Assembly (NCBI GenBank): GCA_045636865.1
Contig: JAZTYJ010000006.1
Span: 1 to 34,425, forward strand
Origin: SIG480 sp045636865
Lineage (GTDB): Bacteria; Bacillota; Clostridia; Oscillospirales; JAAYXM01
Direction: 5' to 3'
Length of the DNA: 34,425 bases
In this document: one piece after another, positions 15,317 through 23,355 of the stretch
Layout of the letters: each line of letters opens with the position of its first letter
Position numbering within the stretch: the first letter of the stretch is position 1
Notes under the pieces: model-generated
Told to the model about the DNA's origin: nothing
The model's input: the letters and a program-made list of their open reading frames with translations, nothing else
Database searches by the model: none
Translations under genes and position numbers: made by a program

Positions 15317-16480
15317 ATGATACATAAGTTTTATAACGGCAAGGTAATCCTCGGCAGAGTTATTTCAGACAAGGTTTCTGTCTACACTGACGGTGAGCGC
15401 ATCACAGCGATTACTGACAAGGAACTTCCGTTTGACGTCGGTCACGATGCAGGCGGAAAGTATATCTCTCCCGGATTCATCGACATTCACGTTCACGGCG
15501 GATTTCTCATTCGCTTTGAAGACTGCACGGTTGACGAGATGTTTGAATGTGCGCAGAAGCACGCAGAACACGGCACAACCACTCTTCTTCCGACAGCCGC
15601 TGCAAATACAACCGAGCAGTATGTAAAAATGTTTGAAACATTCAAAGAGGCTCGTAAGGTTGAAAATCCGCGTGGCGCATATATGGCAGGCTTCCATATG
15701 GAGGCTCCGTACTTTGCTGAGGCACAGGGCGGTGCACAGGGTCCGCTTATCCGCCCGTATGACAAGGAAGAATACACAATGCTCATCGAGCGTTACGGCG
15801 ACCTCATAAACCGTTGGAGCGCAGCTCCCGAGATGGAAGGCTCTGAAGATTTTGCACGCGCTTGCCGCGATGCAGGCATTCAGGTTTCAATCGGTCATTC
15901 CGATGCTGACTATGACTGTGTTGAAAAAATGTTTGACCTTGGTTTTAACTGCGTTACACACCTCTACTCCTGCACAAGCACAGTTCACAGAAAGAACGCA
16001 TACCGCCACGCAGGTGTAGTTGAGGCGGCTTATATGTTTGATGATATGGACGTTGAAATCATTGCAGACGGAAAGCATCTCCCTGCAACACTTTTAAAGT
16101 TTGTGTGCAAGCACAAGGGACTTGACCATATCTCCGTTGTTACCGACGCAACCCGTTTTGCAGGTCTTCCTGACGGTTCTGAAAAGGTTTACGGCTTCAC
16201 CGACGTCATCATCGAAGACGGTGTTGCAAAGGTTCCTGACCGCAGTTGCTTCTCAGGTAGCTGTGCAACCACAAATATGCTCGTTCGCAATATGGTAAAA
16301 CTTGCTGACCTTCCGCTTCTTGATGCAGTCCGCCTTGCAACGGTCAACCCTGCAAGAATGGCACACCTTTCAGACCGCGGTGTTCTCCGTGAGGGCGCAT
16401 ATGCCGACATTATCATCTTCGACGATGACATTAACGTTTCTCTCACAATGGTCAACGGCAACGTTGTTTTTGAGGGATAA
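15317..16480 (+). CDS. nagA: N-acetylglucosamine-6-phosphate deacetylase-like amidohydrolase, copy 2
   Basis: The same length (387 residues) as copy 1 and, by my count, different at 32 positions, about 92 percent identical. All putative metal and catalytic residues (His58, His60, Glu129, His194, His215, Asp277) are retained. Differences are uneven: 17 of the 32 fall between residues 268 and 331, including E279T and L281F just after the catalytic Asp277, whereas residues 127-267 differ only at L190V. That pattern suggests a recent tandem duplication with altered substrate preference or partial gene conversion. AAAGGAG lies 8 bases before the ATG at 15317. The LysR gene begins 34 bases after its stop. 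Confidence 0.88.
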   Translation: MIHKFYNGKVILGRVISDKVSVYTDGERITAITDKELPFDVGHDAGGKYISPGFIDIHVHGGFLIRFEDCTVDEMFECAQKHAEHGTTTLLPTAAANTTEQYVKMFETFKEARKVENPRGAYMAGFHMEAPYFAEAQGGAQGPLIRPYDKEEYTMLIERYGDLINRWSAAPEMEGSEDFARACRDAGIQVSIGHSDADYDCVEKMFDLGFNCVTHLYSCTSTVHRKNAYRHAGVVEAAYMFDDMDVEIIADGKHLPATLLKFVCKHKGLDHISVVTDATRFAGLPDGSEKVYGFTDVIIEDGVAKVPDRSCFSGSCATTNMLVRNMVKLADLPLLDAVRLATVNPARMAHLSDRGVLREGAYADIIIFDDDINVSLTMVNGNVVFEG

Positions 16481-16514
16481 TTCTTCTGACTTTTAAAAAT
16501 CGAGGTGTTTTGAC

Positions 16515-17387
16515 TTGAAGCTTCTACAACTTCAGTATTTCTGCACAGCGTGCAAGTACAATAACATAACGCGCGCATCAGAAGAACTTCACATATCCCA
16601 GCCTTCAATTTCAAGCGCGATAAAGGAGCTAGAAACGGAGTTTGGTGTTACGCTTTTTAAAAGGCTCAAAAAAGGGTTCACTCTTACCGAGGAGGGTGAA
16701 GTTCTTCACAAGCACGCGCAAGAGCTATTGCAGAATGTTGAGCGCATCTCGCTCGTTATGTCAAACCTCGGCAAGGAGCGCCGGGATATTCGCATAGGCA
16801 TTCCGCCGATGACGGGCATCTCCCAGCTTCCGAAGCTCTATCGCGGCTTTCGTGAAATATATCCGAACATCGTTCTGTCAACCCACGAATTTGGCGCAAA
16901 GAACCTTCTTGCATCGCTCAAGGACGAAACGCTTGACCTTGCGATTATCCCGACAAATATAGTTGACCACGAGCGTTTTTCCTCGGTTTCTCTCGGCGAG
17001 GTTGAAACTGTTTTCTGTGTTCACCCTGACCATCCGCTTGCAAATGAGAAGACCGTGGATTTGCAGAAGCTTAAAAATGAACCTCTTATCCTTTTCGACA
17101 AGGGCTTCATTCAGTATGACGTTATCACCTCCGCTTTTGCCGCTTCCGGTATTGAACCGAACATCGTTCACCTCTCATCTCAGCTGTATATGATAAAGGA
17201 ATTTATCTCATCAGGCTTTGCCTGCGGCTTTATGTTCCGCGACATTGCCGAAACCATCCCCGATATAGTCAGCATTCCGCTCTCGACTCCGATAACTTCA
17301 AAGGTTATTCTCATCTGGAGCAAGGAAAGAAACGTCTCGGGCGACGTTATGAAATTTATTGACTACGCAAAAAAACAGGATTTTTAA
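16515..17387 (+). CDS. LysR-family transcriptional regulator
   Basis: A 290-residue LysR-type activator or repressor. The N-terminal winged helix-turn-helix is clear (LLQLQYFCTACKYNNITRAS, then SQPSISSAIKELETEFGVTL). The effector-binding domain follows from about residue 90. The start is TTG at 16515 with GAGGTG 8 bases upstream. It lies 34 bases after the second nagA copy and is probably in the same transcript, so it may regulate that operon and the divergent oxidoreductase in response to a sugar-derived ligand. The effector is unknown. Confidence 0.93.
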   Translation: MKLLQLQYFCTACKYNNITRASEELHISQPSISSAIKELETEFGVTLFKRLKKGFTLTEEGEVLHKHAQELLQNVERISLVMSNLGKERRDIRIGIPPMTGISQLPKLYRGFREIYPNIVLSTHEFGAKNLLASLKDETLDLAIIPTNIVDHERFSSVSLGEVETVFCVHPDHPLANEKTVDLQKLKNEPLILFDKGFIQYDVITSAFAASGIEPNIVHLSSQLYMIKEFISSGFACGFMFRDIAETIPDIVSIPLSTPITSKVILIWSKERNVSGDVMKFIDYAKKQDF

Positions 17388-17427
17388 AATAAGTCTGTGG
17401 ATTTTCCACAGACTTATTTTTTCTTTT
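17387..17427. terminator. Bidirectional intrinsic terminator
   Basis: AATAAGTCTGTGGA and its complement TCCACAGACTTATT form a stem with a tiny loop around 17401, followed by a T run. It ends the LysR transcript and overlaps the last codons of the convergent TauE/SafE half protein. Confidence 0.85.
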
Positions 17428-17782
17428 TAAATATTCTGAATGCTTCTGAAATTCCGATAAAAATCAGAAAATATCCGAATGCACGTGAAAGATGAGTCTC
17501 CTTTATTCCGGTTGCGAAAAAAGATGATGCAAACGATGATACAGCTCCGGATATTCCGCAATAAATTGCACATTTTACATCAACTCTTTTGTTTTTTATG
17601 TGAGAGATAAGTGCGCTTACCGCGCACGGAATGAAATACACAAGATTTATGCCTTGCGCCGACACCTGCGAAAAGCCGCGAAATAGCGTGAGGTATAGAA
17701 TGAGCAGAGTGCCGCCACCGACACCAAAGCCCGTAATTATTCCGCTTAAGACAGCTGTCAGGGAATTTGTCAGAAAATCCAT
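17414..17782 (-). CDS. TauE/SafE-family protein, half-size, C-half-like
   Basis: A 122-residue membrane protein with about four hydrophobic segments. Its first helix carries the glycine motif GFGVGGGTLLILYL typical of one repeat of the TSUP (TauE/SafE, DUF81) anion-exporter fold. Full TSUP proteins have two such repeats in about 250 residues; this one corresponds to the second. GAGGAG is 7 bases before the ATG. The partner half is encoded immediately upstream, 10 bases away and in another frame, so the two probably form a heterodimeric exporter. Substrates in the family include sulfite and organosulfonates, which cannot be decided here. Confidence 0.85.
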   Translation of the reverse strand: MDFLTNSLTAVLSGIITGFGVGGGTLLILYLTLFRGFSQVSAQGINLVYFIPCAVSALISHIKNKRVDVKCAIYCGISGAVSSFASSFFATGIKETHLSRAFGYFLIFIGISEAFRIFKKKK

Positions 17783-17792
17783 TTTACGCTCC

Positions 17793-18152
17793 TCACTTCA
17801 GAAGTGCAAGCCGCACTCCGCCGTATAACATGAACGTGCAAAGCAAGATTCTTAAAATTTTCACCGGCACCTTCTTGAAAATCCTGCCGCCGATGATTCC
17901 GCCGAGTGTCCCACCCACCACAAACGGAAGTGCCGTTTTTATCGATGCACCGCCTTTAAAAAAATAAACCGCACCGGACACAATACTCATCGGCAAAATG
18001 ATTGCAAGGCTTGTTGCAAACGCCCGTCTTTCATCCATTCTCATAAACCTTATGAGAAACGGAACAAGCAGCATTCCTCCTCCGCCGCCGAAAAGTCCGT
18101 TTGCCGCACCTGCAACGACACCTGCAAGAGTGCATTTTATTCCATCGCGCAT
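17793..18152 (-). CDS. TauE/SafE-family protein, half-size, N-half-like
   Basis: A 119-residue membrane protein with the first-repeat TSUP motif AGAANGLFGGGGGMLLVPFL (residues 15-34) and about four hydrophobic segments. It corresponds to the first half of a TauE/SafE exporter. The start ATG at 18152 has AGGAG only one base away and a second GGAG further upstream, so initiation may be coupled to the gene before it, which ends 6 bases away. It and the downstream half together equal one standard-length transporter. Confidence 0.85.
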   Translation of the reverse strand: MRDGIKCTLAGVVAGAANGLFGGGGGMLLVPFLIRFMRMDERRAFATSLAIILPMSIVSGAVYFFKGGASIKTALPFVVGGTLGGIIGGRIFKKVPVKILRILLCTFMLYGGVRLALLK

Positions 18153-18158
18153 ACTCCT

Positions 18159-18689
18159 CTATTTTCTCCTTCTTTTTTTAATCATCAGGCATACCGCAAC
18201 AAAAAGTGATATGCCCGAAAAGGCTTTTAACCCATTTATTATAAGGTGCATGAGCTTTTCGGAAAACGGCGATTTCTTTTCCTCTTCCGCTTTTATTTCA
18301 AAGCTTCGCTGCATAACCTCCGGCTGTTTTCCCACACTCACATCCACAAAGACCTCATCTTCGCCGTCGATACTTATTCTTATTTTATCCTCGCCCACGC
18401 CCTTTCCGAAAACGGTGCACCGTGCCGATTCGGGATACAGCTCAATCACTCCCGCACCCACAGTCTCCCACAGGAGATTTTCCTCTTCTCCCTCTGCATC
18501 GGCAAAAAGCTCATAGCTTTCACCTTGCCCGATTTCTATCCGCAGAGTATTCGGCAGGATGAGACGCGGTTTTCGTTCCGTCGCATATTTGAGATTATCA
18601 AGATAAAAATCGTTTTGTATTATGGCGGCGCAGCAAAAATTTTCTAAAACCACGGCGCAGATTACAACAAGGATAATAACCTTTTTCAT
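18159..18689 (-). CDS. Exported protein with C-terminal membrane anchor, unknown
   Basis: A 176-residue protein. The first about 22 residues are a signal or anchor (VIILVVICAVVLENFCCAA). The middle is a soluble extracytoplasmic part with a beta-sandwich-like stretch: LRIEIGQGESYELFADAEG, LLWETVGAGVIELYPES, and IRISIDGEDEVFVDVSVG. The C-terminus has a second hydrophobic segment (LKAFSGISLFVAVCLMI) before a basic tail KKRRRK. The middle resembles a small Ig-like module, but I do not recognise a family. ATG at 18689 has GGGTGG upstream. It is the first gene of the minus-strand run ending in the TauE/SafE halves. Confidence 0.65.
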   Translation of the reverse strand: MKKVIILVVICAVVLENFCCAAIIQNDFYLDNLKYATERKPRLILPNTLRIEIGQGESYELFADAEGEEENLLWETVGAGVIELYPESARCTVFGKGVGEDKIRISIDGEDEVFVDVSVGKQPEVMQRSFEIKAEEEKKSPFSEKLMHLIINGLKAFSGISLFVAVCLMIKKRRRK

Positions 18690-18749
18690 AAAACCACCCG
18701 CTATATTTTTCCTCAAGCGAAAGCTTTTTAAACATATATCCCTTTGCAA

Positions 18750-18778
18750 TTGATATTTTCCTACGCAAGTGCTATAAT
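18750..18778 (+). promoter_or_regulatory. Promoter for nadE
   Basis: TTGATA (18750-18755) and TATAAT (18773-18778) are 17 bases apart, close to the housekeeping consensus. Confidence 0.75.
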
Positions 18779-18810
18779 ATTTTCATATAATCCTTATTGG
18801 AGGAAGTTTT

Positions 18811-19551
18811 ATGCGAGATTATGCTTTTGAACTTAACGAACGGGTAAATTTCATAAAAAATCTCTTGAAGGAAAGCGGTGCTTCCGGAATTATCTTCGGA
18901 AACAGCGGAGGCAAGGACAGCGCTCTTGTCAGCATCATCTGTAAAAAGGCGTGCGAGGATACTGTCGGTATCCAGATGCCCTGCCACTCAAAGAGAAATT
19001 ACGGTGAAGACCTCGACGATGCGCTTGAGGTTGCGCGTCAGTTTGACATCGAAACAAGAACGGTTGATTTAACCCCCGTGAGAAACGAGGTCTTATCATC
19101 TCTCAAGGGCGTTTCAGAGCTTAACAATATGGCACTTGCAAACATCGCACCGCGACTTCGTATGACGACGCTCTACACTATTGCCGCGGCAGAAAACCGC
19201 CTTGTTGCAGGAACGGGAAACCGCAGTGAAACCTATATGGGATATTTCACAAAGCACGGTGACGGCGCTTGCGACTTCAACCCGATTTATGACCTCACGG
19301 TTACAGAAATCTACGAATTTCTGCGCTTTCTCGGCGCGCCTGTTTCTATTATAGAAAAAGCTCCGTCGGGTGCTCTTTTTGACGGTCAGACCGACGAAAG
19401 TGAGATGGGCATTTCTTATGCAAGCATCGACAAATTCCTCCTTACGGGAGAAGCAACTGACGAAGATCTTGCGATTATGAACCGCTACCACTCGAGAAGC
19501 CACCACAAAAGACGTATGCCGGCTGTTTTTTCAAATCCGTACGAAAAATAA
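18811..19551 (+). CDS. nadE: NH3-dependent NAD synthetase
   Basis: NadE converts deamido-NAD to NAD with ammonia and ATP, the last step of NAD synthesis. The 246-residue protein lacks the glutaminase domain found in long forms, so it should use free ammonia. The pyrophosphatase loop SGGKDS is at residues 32-37. Further conserved segments are LANIAPRLRM, GTGNRSETYMGYFTKHGDGA and PSGALFDGQTDESEMG. GGAGG is 8 bases before the ATG. The downstream gene starts at the last base of its stop codon, so they are coupled. Confidence 0.96.
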   Translation: MRDYAFELNERVNFIKNLLKESGASGIIFGNSGGKDSALVSIICKKACEDTVGIQMPCHSKRNYGEDLDDALEVARQFDIETRTVDLTPVRNEVLSSLKGVSELNNMALANIAPRLRMTTLYTIAAAENRLVAGTGNRSETYMGYFTKHGDGACDFNPIYDLTVTEIYEFLRFLGAPVSIIEKAPSGALFDGQTDESEMGISYASIDKFLLTGEATDEDLAIMNRYHSRSHHKRRMPAVFSNPYEK

Positions 19552-20285
19552 TGAAAAAGACATTTCTATATCTTTCAATTTTTTCTTTTGTACTTTCTTT
19601 CATTTTATACTTCTGCATTTTAGGGTATAAGTTTTCAGGAAAGCTTATATTGATTTTTGCCGCATATTTTCTCTTTATGGCACTTTCGGACAGGACAAAA
19701 AACCGTTTTCTTTCGTTTCTGCGAAAGTTTGCGACAATCTCGGCAATACTCGGCACTGCATTTGTCCTCGTGCTATGTATCATAATAGGCTGCGAATCCG
19801 GCGGCGATGCTGATAAAAAGTGCGACTATGTAATCGTCCTCGGTGCAGGAATAAACGGCGAAAGGGTTTCTCTTACGCTTGCCGACCGTCTTTATCGTGC
19901 AATTTCATATATGGAAAGCTATCCCGAAAGTATTGCTATTGTTTCAGGCTCTCAGGGAAAGGACGAGGACATCACCGAAGCTCTTGCGATGGAGCGTTTT
20001 CTCCTTGAAAAAGGTATTGATAAAAGACGGATTATAAGAGAAGAAAAGGCAAGCAACACAAAAGAAAATATGATTTATTCACTTGATATCGTGGATAAAA
20101 GAGGCGGCGGCACGGTTGCCGTCATCTCAAGTGACTATCATATATTCAGAGCGCGGCGTCTTGCAAGGAGTGAGCTAGCGGATCCTGTTATGATTTCCGC
20201 AAAAACGTCCCATACATCTCTCTTTTTAAACTGCCTTTTGAGAGAAGCTTTTGCACTTGTGAAAGCATATCTGATTTTTATTTAA
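19551..20285 (+). CDS. DUF218 (YdcF/SanA/ElyC-like) membrane protein
   Basis: A 244-residue protein with two or three N-terminal membrane segments (residues about 5-75) followed by the DUF218 domain. That domain contains CDYVIVLGAGINGERVS, AIVSGSQGKDEDITEA and SDYHIFRARRLA. Related proteins are linked to cell envelope functions, such as ElyC in peptidoglycan or undecaprenyl-lipid metabolism and SanA in vancomycin tolerance; the reaction is not settled. It overlaps nadE by one base (TAATG) and is followed by cysK after 13 bases. Position alone does not tie it to NAD synthesis. Confidence 0.88.
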   Translation: MKKTFLYLSIFSFVLSFILYFCILGYKFSGKLILIFAAYFLFMALSDRTKNRFLSFLRKFATISAILGTAFVLVLCIIIGCESGGDADKKCDYVIVLGAGINGERVSLTLADRLYRAISYMESYPESIAIVSGSQGKDEDITEALAMERFLLEKGIDKRRIIREEKASNTKENMIYSLDIVDKRGGGTVAVISSDYHIFRARRLARSELADPVMISAKTSHTSLFLNCLLREAFALVKAYLIFI

Positions 20286-20298
20286 GCAAGGTGATAAA

Positions 20299-21225
20299 AT
20301 GAACATCCATAACTCTATTGAAACGCTTATAGGCAACACTCCGCTTCTTGATATTTCGCGATTTTCAAAAGGTCGCGGACACGTTGCGCGCGTTCTTGCA
20401 AAGCTTGAGTATTTAAATCCTACGGGTAGCATTAAAGACCGCGCGGCATACTCTATGATCCTCGATGCCGAGGAGCGAGAACTTCTTTCTCCCGGTTCTG
20501 TCATAATTGAACCGACAAGCGGAAACACGGGCATCGGGCTTGCGGCGGTTGCGGCTATTCGCGGATATGAGGTTATTCTCACAATGCCCGACACCATGAG
20601 CAAGGAAAGACAAATGCTTCTTTCCTCTTATGGTGCAAAGCTCGTTCTCACTCCGGGAAAAGACGGAATGGGCGGCGCTGTAAAAAAAGCGCAGGAGCTT
20701 GCCGACGAAATCCCCGGAAGCTTTATTCCGAATCAGTTTGAAAATCCGTCAAACCCAAAAATTCACGAACTGACGACTGCCGAAGAGATCTGGCGTGATA
20801 CTGACGGCAAAGTTGACATCGTTGTTGCAGGCGTCGGAAGCGGCGGCACGGTTTCGGGAATATCGCACGCGCTTAAGAAAAAGAATCCGGACATAAAAAT
20901 TATCGCTGTTGAGCCGACGGACTCTGCAGTGCTTTCCGGCAAAAGTGCAGGACCGCACAAGCTTCAGGGCATCGGTGCAGGATTTGTTCCGAAAGCTCTT
21001 GATACGGACGCTTATGACGAAGTTATAACCGTCGAAACGGACGATGCTTATGAAGTTACGCGTCTTCTCGCAAAGAAAGAAGGCATTTTCGTCGGGATAA
21101 CTTCGGGAGCAAACATCTTTGCGGCATCTTCTGTTGCAAAACGCCCCGAAAACAATGAAAAAATCATTGTTGCGATAGCTCCAGATTCCGGCTCGCGTTA
21201 TCTCTCCACTCCCGATCTTTTTTAA
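20299..21225 (+). CDS. cysK: Cysteine synthase (O-acetylserine sulfhydrylase)
   Basis: CysK makes cysteine from O-acetylserine and sulfide using pyridoxal phosphate. The 308-residue protein has Lys46 in NPTGSIKDRAA as the PLP lysine, the substrate loop TSGNTGIGL, the phosphate-binding GVGSGGTVSG and the late GITSGAN segment. Length and motifs are those of the standard enzyme. It starts 13 bases after the DUF218 gene, after an AAGGTG ribosome binding site, and is followed by a FabG-like SDR, so all four genes from nadE to the terminator at 21966 probably form one transcript. Confidence 0.95.
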   Translation: MNIHNSIETLIGNTPLLDISRFSKGRGHVARVLAKLEYLNPTGSIKDRAAYSMILDAEERELLSPGSVIIEPTSGNTGIGLAAVAAIRGYEVILTMPDTMSKERQMLLSSYGAKLVLTPGKDGMGGAVKKAQELADEIPGSFIPNQFENPSNPKIHELTTAEEIWRDTDGKVDIVVAGVGSGGTVSGISHALKKKNPDIKIIAVEPTDSAVLSGKSAGPHKLQGIGAGFVPKALDTDAYDEVITVETDDAYEVTRLLAKKEGIFVGITSGANIFAASSVAKRPENNEKIIVAIAPDSGSRYLSTPDLF

Positions 21226-21238
21226 AAGGGTGATTTAT

Positions 21239-21955
21239 ATGAGTAAAAAAGTTCTTGTTACCGGCGCATCGCGCGGAATAGGCTATGCTATCGCAGAGAG
21301 CTTCGCTCTCCACGGCTATGAGGTTTTTGCCACTTACAACAAAACTTCGGATACGCTCCCTGCCCTTTCAGATGCGCTTGCCGCACACGGCGCATCTTTA
21401 ATTCCCATTCATTGTGATGTTTCAAGTGAAGAAAGCATCAAAAAGATGTTTTCGGAAATTGAGGATATTGACATCCTCGTAAACAATGCAGGGATTGCAC
21501 ATGTCGCACTTCTCTCGGACATCACGACAGACGATTGGGACCGCATCTTCGATACCAATTTGAAATCTGTTTTTCTCACAATAAAAGAGGCATCAAAGTC
21601 GATGATTGCAAAACAGTCGGGCAAAATCATCAACATCTCCTCCGTCTGGGGACTCTACGGCGGCGCGTGTGAAAGCCACTACTCTGCAACAAAGGCAGGT
21701 ATGATAGGGCTTACGAAAGCTCTTGCAAAGGAGCTTGGTCCGTCGGGAATATGCGTAAACTGCATCGCTCCCGGAGTTATCGACACCGATATGAACGCCG
21801 ACCTCTCTGCGGAGGATATCGCAGAGCTTTGCGACAGAACACCTCTCGGAAAAATCGGAAAACCGTCTGACGTTGCCCATGCGGCGCTGTTTCTTGCCGA
21901 GGCAGATTTCGTCACGGGAGAGGTCATCTCCGTCGGCGGCGGATTCACAATGTAA
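21239..21955 (+). CDS. FabG-like SDR oxidoreductase
   Basis: A 238-residue classical SDR. It has the nucleotide motif TGASRGIGYAIAE, the NNAG motif (ILVNNAGIAHVALL), catalytic Ser in INISSVWGLYGG and the YSATKAG active site. It is close in length to 3-oxoacyl-ACP reductase FabG, but no fatty-acid genes adjoin it, so the substrate is unknown and the FabG name is only a resemblance. I chose ATG at 21239 with AAAAGGGTGA upstream over GTG at 21230. A bidirectional terminator follows. Confidence 0.9.
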   Translation: MSKKVLVTGASRGIGYAIAESFALHGYEVFATYNKTSDTLPALSDALAAHGASLIPIHCDVSSEESIKKMFSEIEDIDILVNNAGIAHVALLSDITTDDWDRIFDTNLKSVFLTIKEASKSMIAKQSGKIINISSVWGLYGGACESHYSATKAGMIGLTKALAKELGPSGICVNCIAPGVIDTDMNADLSAEDIAELCDRTPLGKIGKPSDVAHAALFLAEADFVTGEVISVGGGFTM

Positions 21956-21965
21956 TACATACAAT

Positions 21966-21998
21966 AAAACACCGCAGGTTATTAACCTGCGGTGTTTT
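21966..21998. terminator. Bidirectional intrinsic terminator
   Basis: CACCGCAGGTTA and its complement form a near-perfect hairpin flanked by AAAA and TTTT, between the convergent FabG-like and malic enzyme genes. Confidence 0.88.
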
Positions 21999-22012
21999 GC
22001 TATGCAATTTTG

Positions 22013-23185
22013 TTAGATTCTTGCAACGCCTGTTTTTCTTGCAGCCTCTGCAACTGCCTTTGCAACAGCCGGAGCAACTGCCGGGTTTGTCGGCTCGATG
22101 ATGATTCTCTCGGGCTTTAAGTCCTTTTCGTCGATGAGGTTTGCGATAGCATAAGCTGCTGCAACCTTCATTTCATCATTAATGTCGCTTGCGCGAACGT
22201 CAAGAGCACCGCGGAAGATACCCGGGAATGCGAGGAGGTTGTTGATCTGGTTCGGGAAGTCTGAACGACCTGTACCGACAACAGCAGCACCTGCAGCGAT
22301 AGCTTCATCCGGGAAGATTTCCGGAGTCGGGTTGCTCATAACGAATACCATCGGATCCTTGTTCATTGAACGGACCATATCCTGTGTTATGATACCCGGG
22401 CCTGAAAGACCGAAGACAACGTCAGCACCGACCATAACGTCAGCAAGGCTGCCTGCGACCTTGTTCTTGTTTGTGATCTTTGCCATAGCCTCTTTTTCAG
22501 CATTGAGACCGTCACGTCCTTCGTAAATTGCGCCCTTTCGGTCGCAGAGGATAACTTCCTTGAGACCGAGAGCCATGAGAAGACGTGTAACTGCGATAGC
22601 CGCAGCACCTGCGCCTGAAACGACAGCTTTAAGGTCTGCGATGTTTCTCTTTGTGAGACGGCATGCACCGATCATAGCTGCAGCTGAAACAACAGCTGTG
22701 CCGTGCTGGTCGTCGTGGAAAATCGGAATGTCGCAAACTTCTTTGAGGCGACGCTCGATTTCAAAGCAACGCGGAGCTGCGATGTCCACAAGGTTGATGC
22801 CGCCGAAGCTGCCTGCGAGGAGAGAAACTGTCTTTACGATTTCGTCAACATCCTTTGAACGGATGCAGAGCGGGAAAGCATCAACGCCGCCGAATGCCTT
22901 GAAGAGAACACACTTGCCTTCCATAACCGGCATACCTGCCTCAGGACCGATATCACCAAGACCAAGAACTGCAGTACCGACTGTAACAACGGCAACGAGG
23001 TTGCCGCGGCGTGTGTACTTGTAGCTTAAGTCTGTGTCCTCACTGATTTTAAGACACGGCTCTGCAACACCCGGAGTGTATGCAACTGAAAGATCGTCTT
23101 TTGTTTCGACCGGGCAACGTGCGATAACTTCGATCTTCCCCTGCCACTCTTCATGAGAAATAAGTGCCTGCTGTTTGTAATCCAT
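22013..23185 (-). CDS. Malic enzyme (NAD(P)-dependent)
   Basis: Malic enzyme oxidatively decarboxylates malate to pyruvate and CO2 with NAD or NADP. The 390-residue protein is the short bacterial form without the phosphotransacetylase domain. Visible motifs are VAYTPGVAEPC, VGTAVLGLGDIGP, IFHDDQHGTAVV (metal and catalytic region), the Rossmann loop VVSGAGAAAIA, VFVMSNPTPEI and TGRSDFPNQINN. Cofactor preference cannot be read reliably. ATG at 23185 has AAAGGAAG upstream. A TTGCAA-17-TAGAAT promoter and a Rex-like palindrome lie before it, suggesting control by the NADH/NAD ratio. Confidence 0.95.
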   Translation of the reverse strand: MDYKQQALISHEEWQGKIEVIARCPVETKDDLSVAYTPGVAEPCLKISEDTDLSYKYTRRGNLVAVVTVGTAVLGLGDIGPEAGMPVMEGKCVLFKAFGGVDAFPLCIRSKDVDEIVKTVSLLAGSFGGINLVDIAAPRCFEIERRLKEVCDIPIFHDDQHGTAVVSAAAMIGACRLTKRNIADLKAVVSGAGAAAIAVTRLLMALGLKEVILCDRKGAIYEGRDGLNAEKEAMAKITNKNKVAGSLADVMVGADVVFGLSGPGIITQDMVRSMNKDPMVFVMSNPTPEIFPDEAIAAGAAVVGTGRSDFPNQINNLLAFPGIFRGALDVRASDINDEMKVAAAYAIANLIDEKDLKPERIIIEPTNPAVAPAVAKAVAEAARKTGVARI

Positions 23186-23233
23186 TTTCGTTCTTCCTTT
23201 CAATATATATAAAGTGTGTTTTTATCCGTACAC

Positions 23234-23262
23234 ATTCTATCATCTTTTCGCGCCTTTTGCAA
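23234..23262 (-). promoter_or_regulatory. Promoter for malic enzyme
   Basis: On the minus strand TTGCAA (23257-23262) and TAGAAT (23234-23239) are 17 bases apart. Confidence 0.62.
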
Positions 23263-23265
23263 GAA

Positions 23266-23283
23266 TTGTTATATAAATAACAA
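23266..23283. promoter_or_regulatory. Rex-like operator
   Basis: TTGTTAT-ATAA-ATAACAA is a palindrome with 7-base arms and 4-base centre. Known clostridial Rex sites follow TTGTTAA-N4-TTAACAA, so only the inner base of each arm differs. It sits 3 bases upstream of the malic enzyme -35 box and also upstream of the divergent polysaccharide deacetylase gene. Confidence 0.5.
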
Positions 23284-23355
23284 ACTTTTTGCCATTTATG
23301 CATAAACACCGTTTTTTCCGATATACTTTAAAGACCATTTTACGGAGGTATGTGT

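Noticed and set aside
17414..18152. One TauE/SafE gene broken by a recent frameshift
   Set aside because: Each half has its own start and the second has a good ribosome binding site; the halves also match complete repeats, so a natural split is more likely.
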